64,000 nucleotides of DNA, taken from NCBI GenBank assembly GCA_916610825.1, contig OU744451.1:8871441-8935440 (forward strand). The letters are read 5' to 3'. The position numbers and the translations under genes were made by a program. Every line of letters begins with the position of its first letter. Position 1 is the stretch's first letter. Shown piece after piece: positions 63,060-64,000 of the stretch. Source of the DNA: Haliclystus octoradiatus (Eukaryota; Cnidaria; Staurozoa; Stauromedusae; Haliclystidae). The notes under the pieces are model-generated. The model worked only from the letters and a program-made list of their open reading frames with translations. It was not told the origin of the DNA and ran no database searches.

Positions 63060-63477
63060 ACATTATATTATTGCAACATGACCATTATTGCAACTTAAAT
63101 CTTGATAGCCTACAGAAGAGACGCTTACATTCTGATTTAATCTTATATTTTAAACTAATTAATAATTTAGTAGAAACTGATGATACTTCCACATTTCAAA
63201 TTTCCCGCCACGGACGATTGCTCATGTCTACTTCTTATTTAGATGTGTATCGAAATTCATTTGGTTTACGCAGTGTACATATATATGATCAATTACCTTT
63301 AATTACCCGTTCCTCAAAAAGTGTCTGTACATTCAAAGCTAAAAAAAATTACTGAAGAAAATATCGAATTTCTTAAATGTAATTAAATCAATTTCTTTTT
63401 GTATTCACATATTTTGGATCTAAATCAACATTTATTGTTGTTTTACAGAAATAAAAGAAATTCATTCATTCATTCAT
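63060..63477 (+). mobile_element. non-LTR retrotransposon (LINE) 3' end fragment
   Basis: The frame ending in TGA at 63355 carries LDSLQKRRLHSDLILYFKLI, SRHGRLLMSTSYLDVYRNSF, GLRSVHIYDQLPLITRSSKS and VCTFKAKKNY. This matches the usual C terminus after the reverse transcriptase in CR1/L2/Jockey-like LINEs (the L-x-x-RR ... DL ... K pattern, then R-x-x-x-x-W/Y-x-x-LP, then TFK). A short 3' UTR ends in AAATAAAAGAAATTCATTC and an (ATTC)n tail at 63455-63477. It is 5' truncated; the start of homology is near 63080. Confidence 0.8.
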
Positions 63478-63669
63478 ATACAAAGAGTCACCTGGTGCTG
63501 TCATAGTGATCTTATGGTACAGAACTCTATATACAGAAACTGTCATCATTATCTATACAAAGTCACACCAATTCTGACCATAAATCGATAATAATGTTAA
63601 AGGACTTATCGCCATTGTATTATTGTATTATTCACCTGTTGTATATCAAAACGTTAGGACTTATTCAGT

Positions 63670-64000
63670 GGGTCAATGTCTGATAAAGAATTATTACCTC
63701 AACAAGTTTTTATGACACTTTTGCATCAAATGAAAAATGATTTTATTATGCAGCCTGGAGACATAGTACTACGCGACAAATGATTCATTGGTTCTAAACA
63801 GGCTGTTGAAGAACTTGATGTTCAGCTGAGGATGCCAGAGCGTAAAATTTATGCATATTCAAAGAATTTGTTGATAATTCATTTCTAAATAATTTCCCTG
63901 AAAAGGCATTCTTCCATTGCGAAAAAGCAGTCTGCGTTTTGCAAACTTTGTAAAGAAACGTTGGAGAAAGGAGAAATTTTGATTGTTTGCGATTTCGCTG
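63670..64000 (+). mobile_element. fragment of a DNA-transposon-like protein, broken and cut by the window end
   Basis: The frame at the window end reads SIAKKQSAFCKLCKETLEKG, EILIVCDFA. I know this pattern (IA-x-Q-x-x-F ... GE-x-x-V-x-x-DFAENY) from uncharacterised transposase-like proteins in many invertebrate genomes. The Asp of DFA is presumably a catalytic-type residue. Upstream pieces at 63678-63850 (SDKELLPQQVFMTLLHQMKN, then QPGDIVLRDK) look like the same protein. The copy is not intact. Confidence 0.5.

Larger units (their letters stand above)
62547..64000. other. region upstream of the visible RABL3 exons
   Basis: The next RABL3 exon (P-loop and switch I) would be expected here or beyond the window but is not seen. 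The stretch holds a LINE 3' fragment and a transposon-like fragment, which have probably lengthened the intron. 62550-62980 and 63480-63660 show nothing recognisable. Confidence 0.5.

Overview
This is AT-rich nuclear DNA of an invertebrate animal. The genes are split by GT-AG introns of a few hundred bases, and the intergenic and intronic DNA is full of short non-autonomous repeats. The gene set fits a marine invertebrate such as a cnidarian or an ascidian: lambda-crystallin, an A20/TNFAIP3 homologue, a coadhesin-like thrombospondin-repeat protein and RABL3. I cannot fix the phylum from sequence alone.

Layout. (1) 1148-8525, minus: a complete seven-exon lambda-crystallin (CRYL1) gene, 337 codons plus stop, including a 28-nt microexon. 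(2) 8526-14258: repeat-rich intergenic DNA. (3) 14305-19917, plus: a four-exon A20/TNFAIP3 homologue with an N-terminal OTU domain and six A20-type zinc fingers. Its OTU domain appears to have lost the catalytic Cys and His. A 200-N assembly gap lies inside it. (4) 19918-24763: intergenic, with a 1-kb (ATT)n microsatellite. (5) 24764-51396, plus: one 36-exon gene that I assembled by splice phase. It encodes a secreted protein of about 2003 aa: signal peptide, an 8-Cys N-terminal domain, 29 thrombospondin type 1 repeats (one per exon, 23 of them exactly 171 bp) and a VWA domain with an intact MIDAS. (6) 54899-62546, minus: the middle and probable end of RABL3, whose 5' exons lie outside the window. 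(7) 62990-64000: a LINE 3' end and a fragment of a DNA-transposon-like protein.

The four genes have unrelated jobs (metabolism, ubiquitin/NF-kB signalling, extracellular matrix or adhesion, small GTPase) and do not form a cluster. The most unusual non-genic signal is a dispersed family of hairpin elements. Four copies and one half copy occur, in introns of the A20 and TSR genes. Each copy has a shared 5' body followed by a near-perfect long palindrome whose stem sequence differs between copies. All copies keep a CTGATGA ... GAAAC core that resembles a hammerhead ribozyme core, although a complete ribozyme fold is not supported. Other repeats are two tRNA-derived SINE families, several TIR/foldback MITEs, and a small MITE family rich in the palindrome TTCATGAA.
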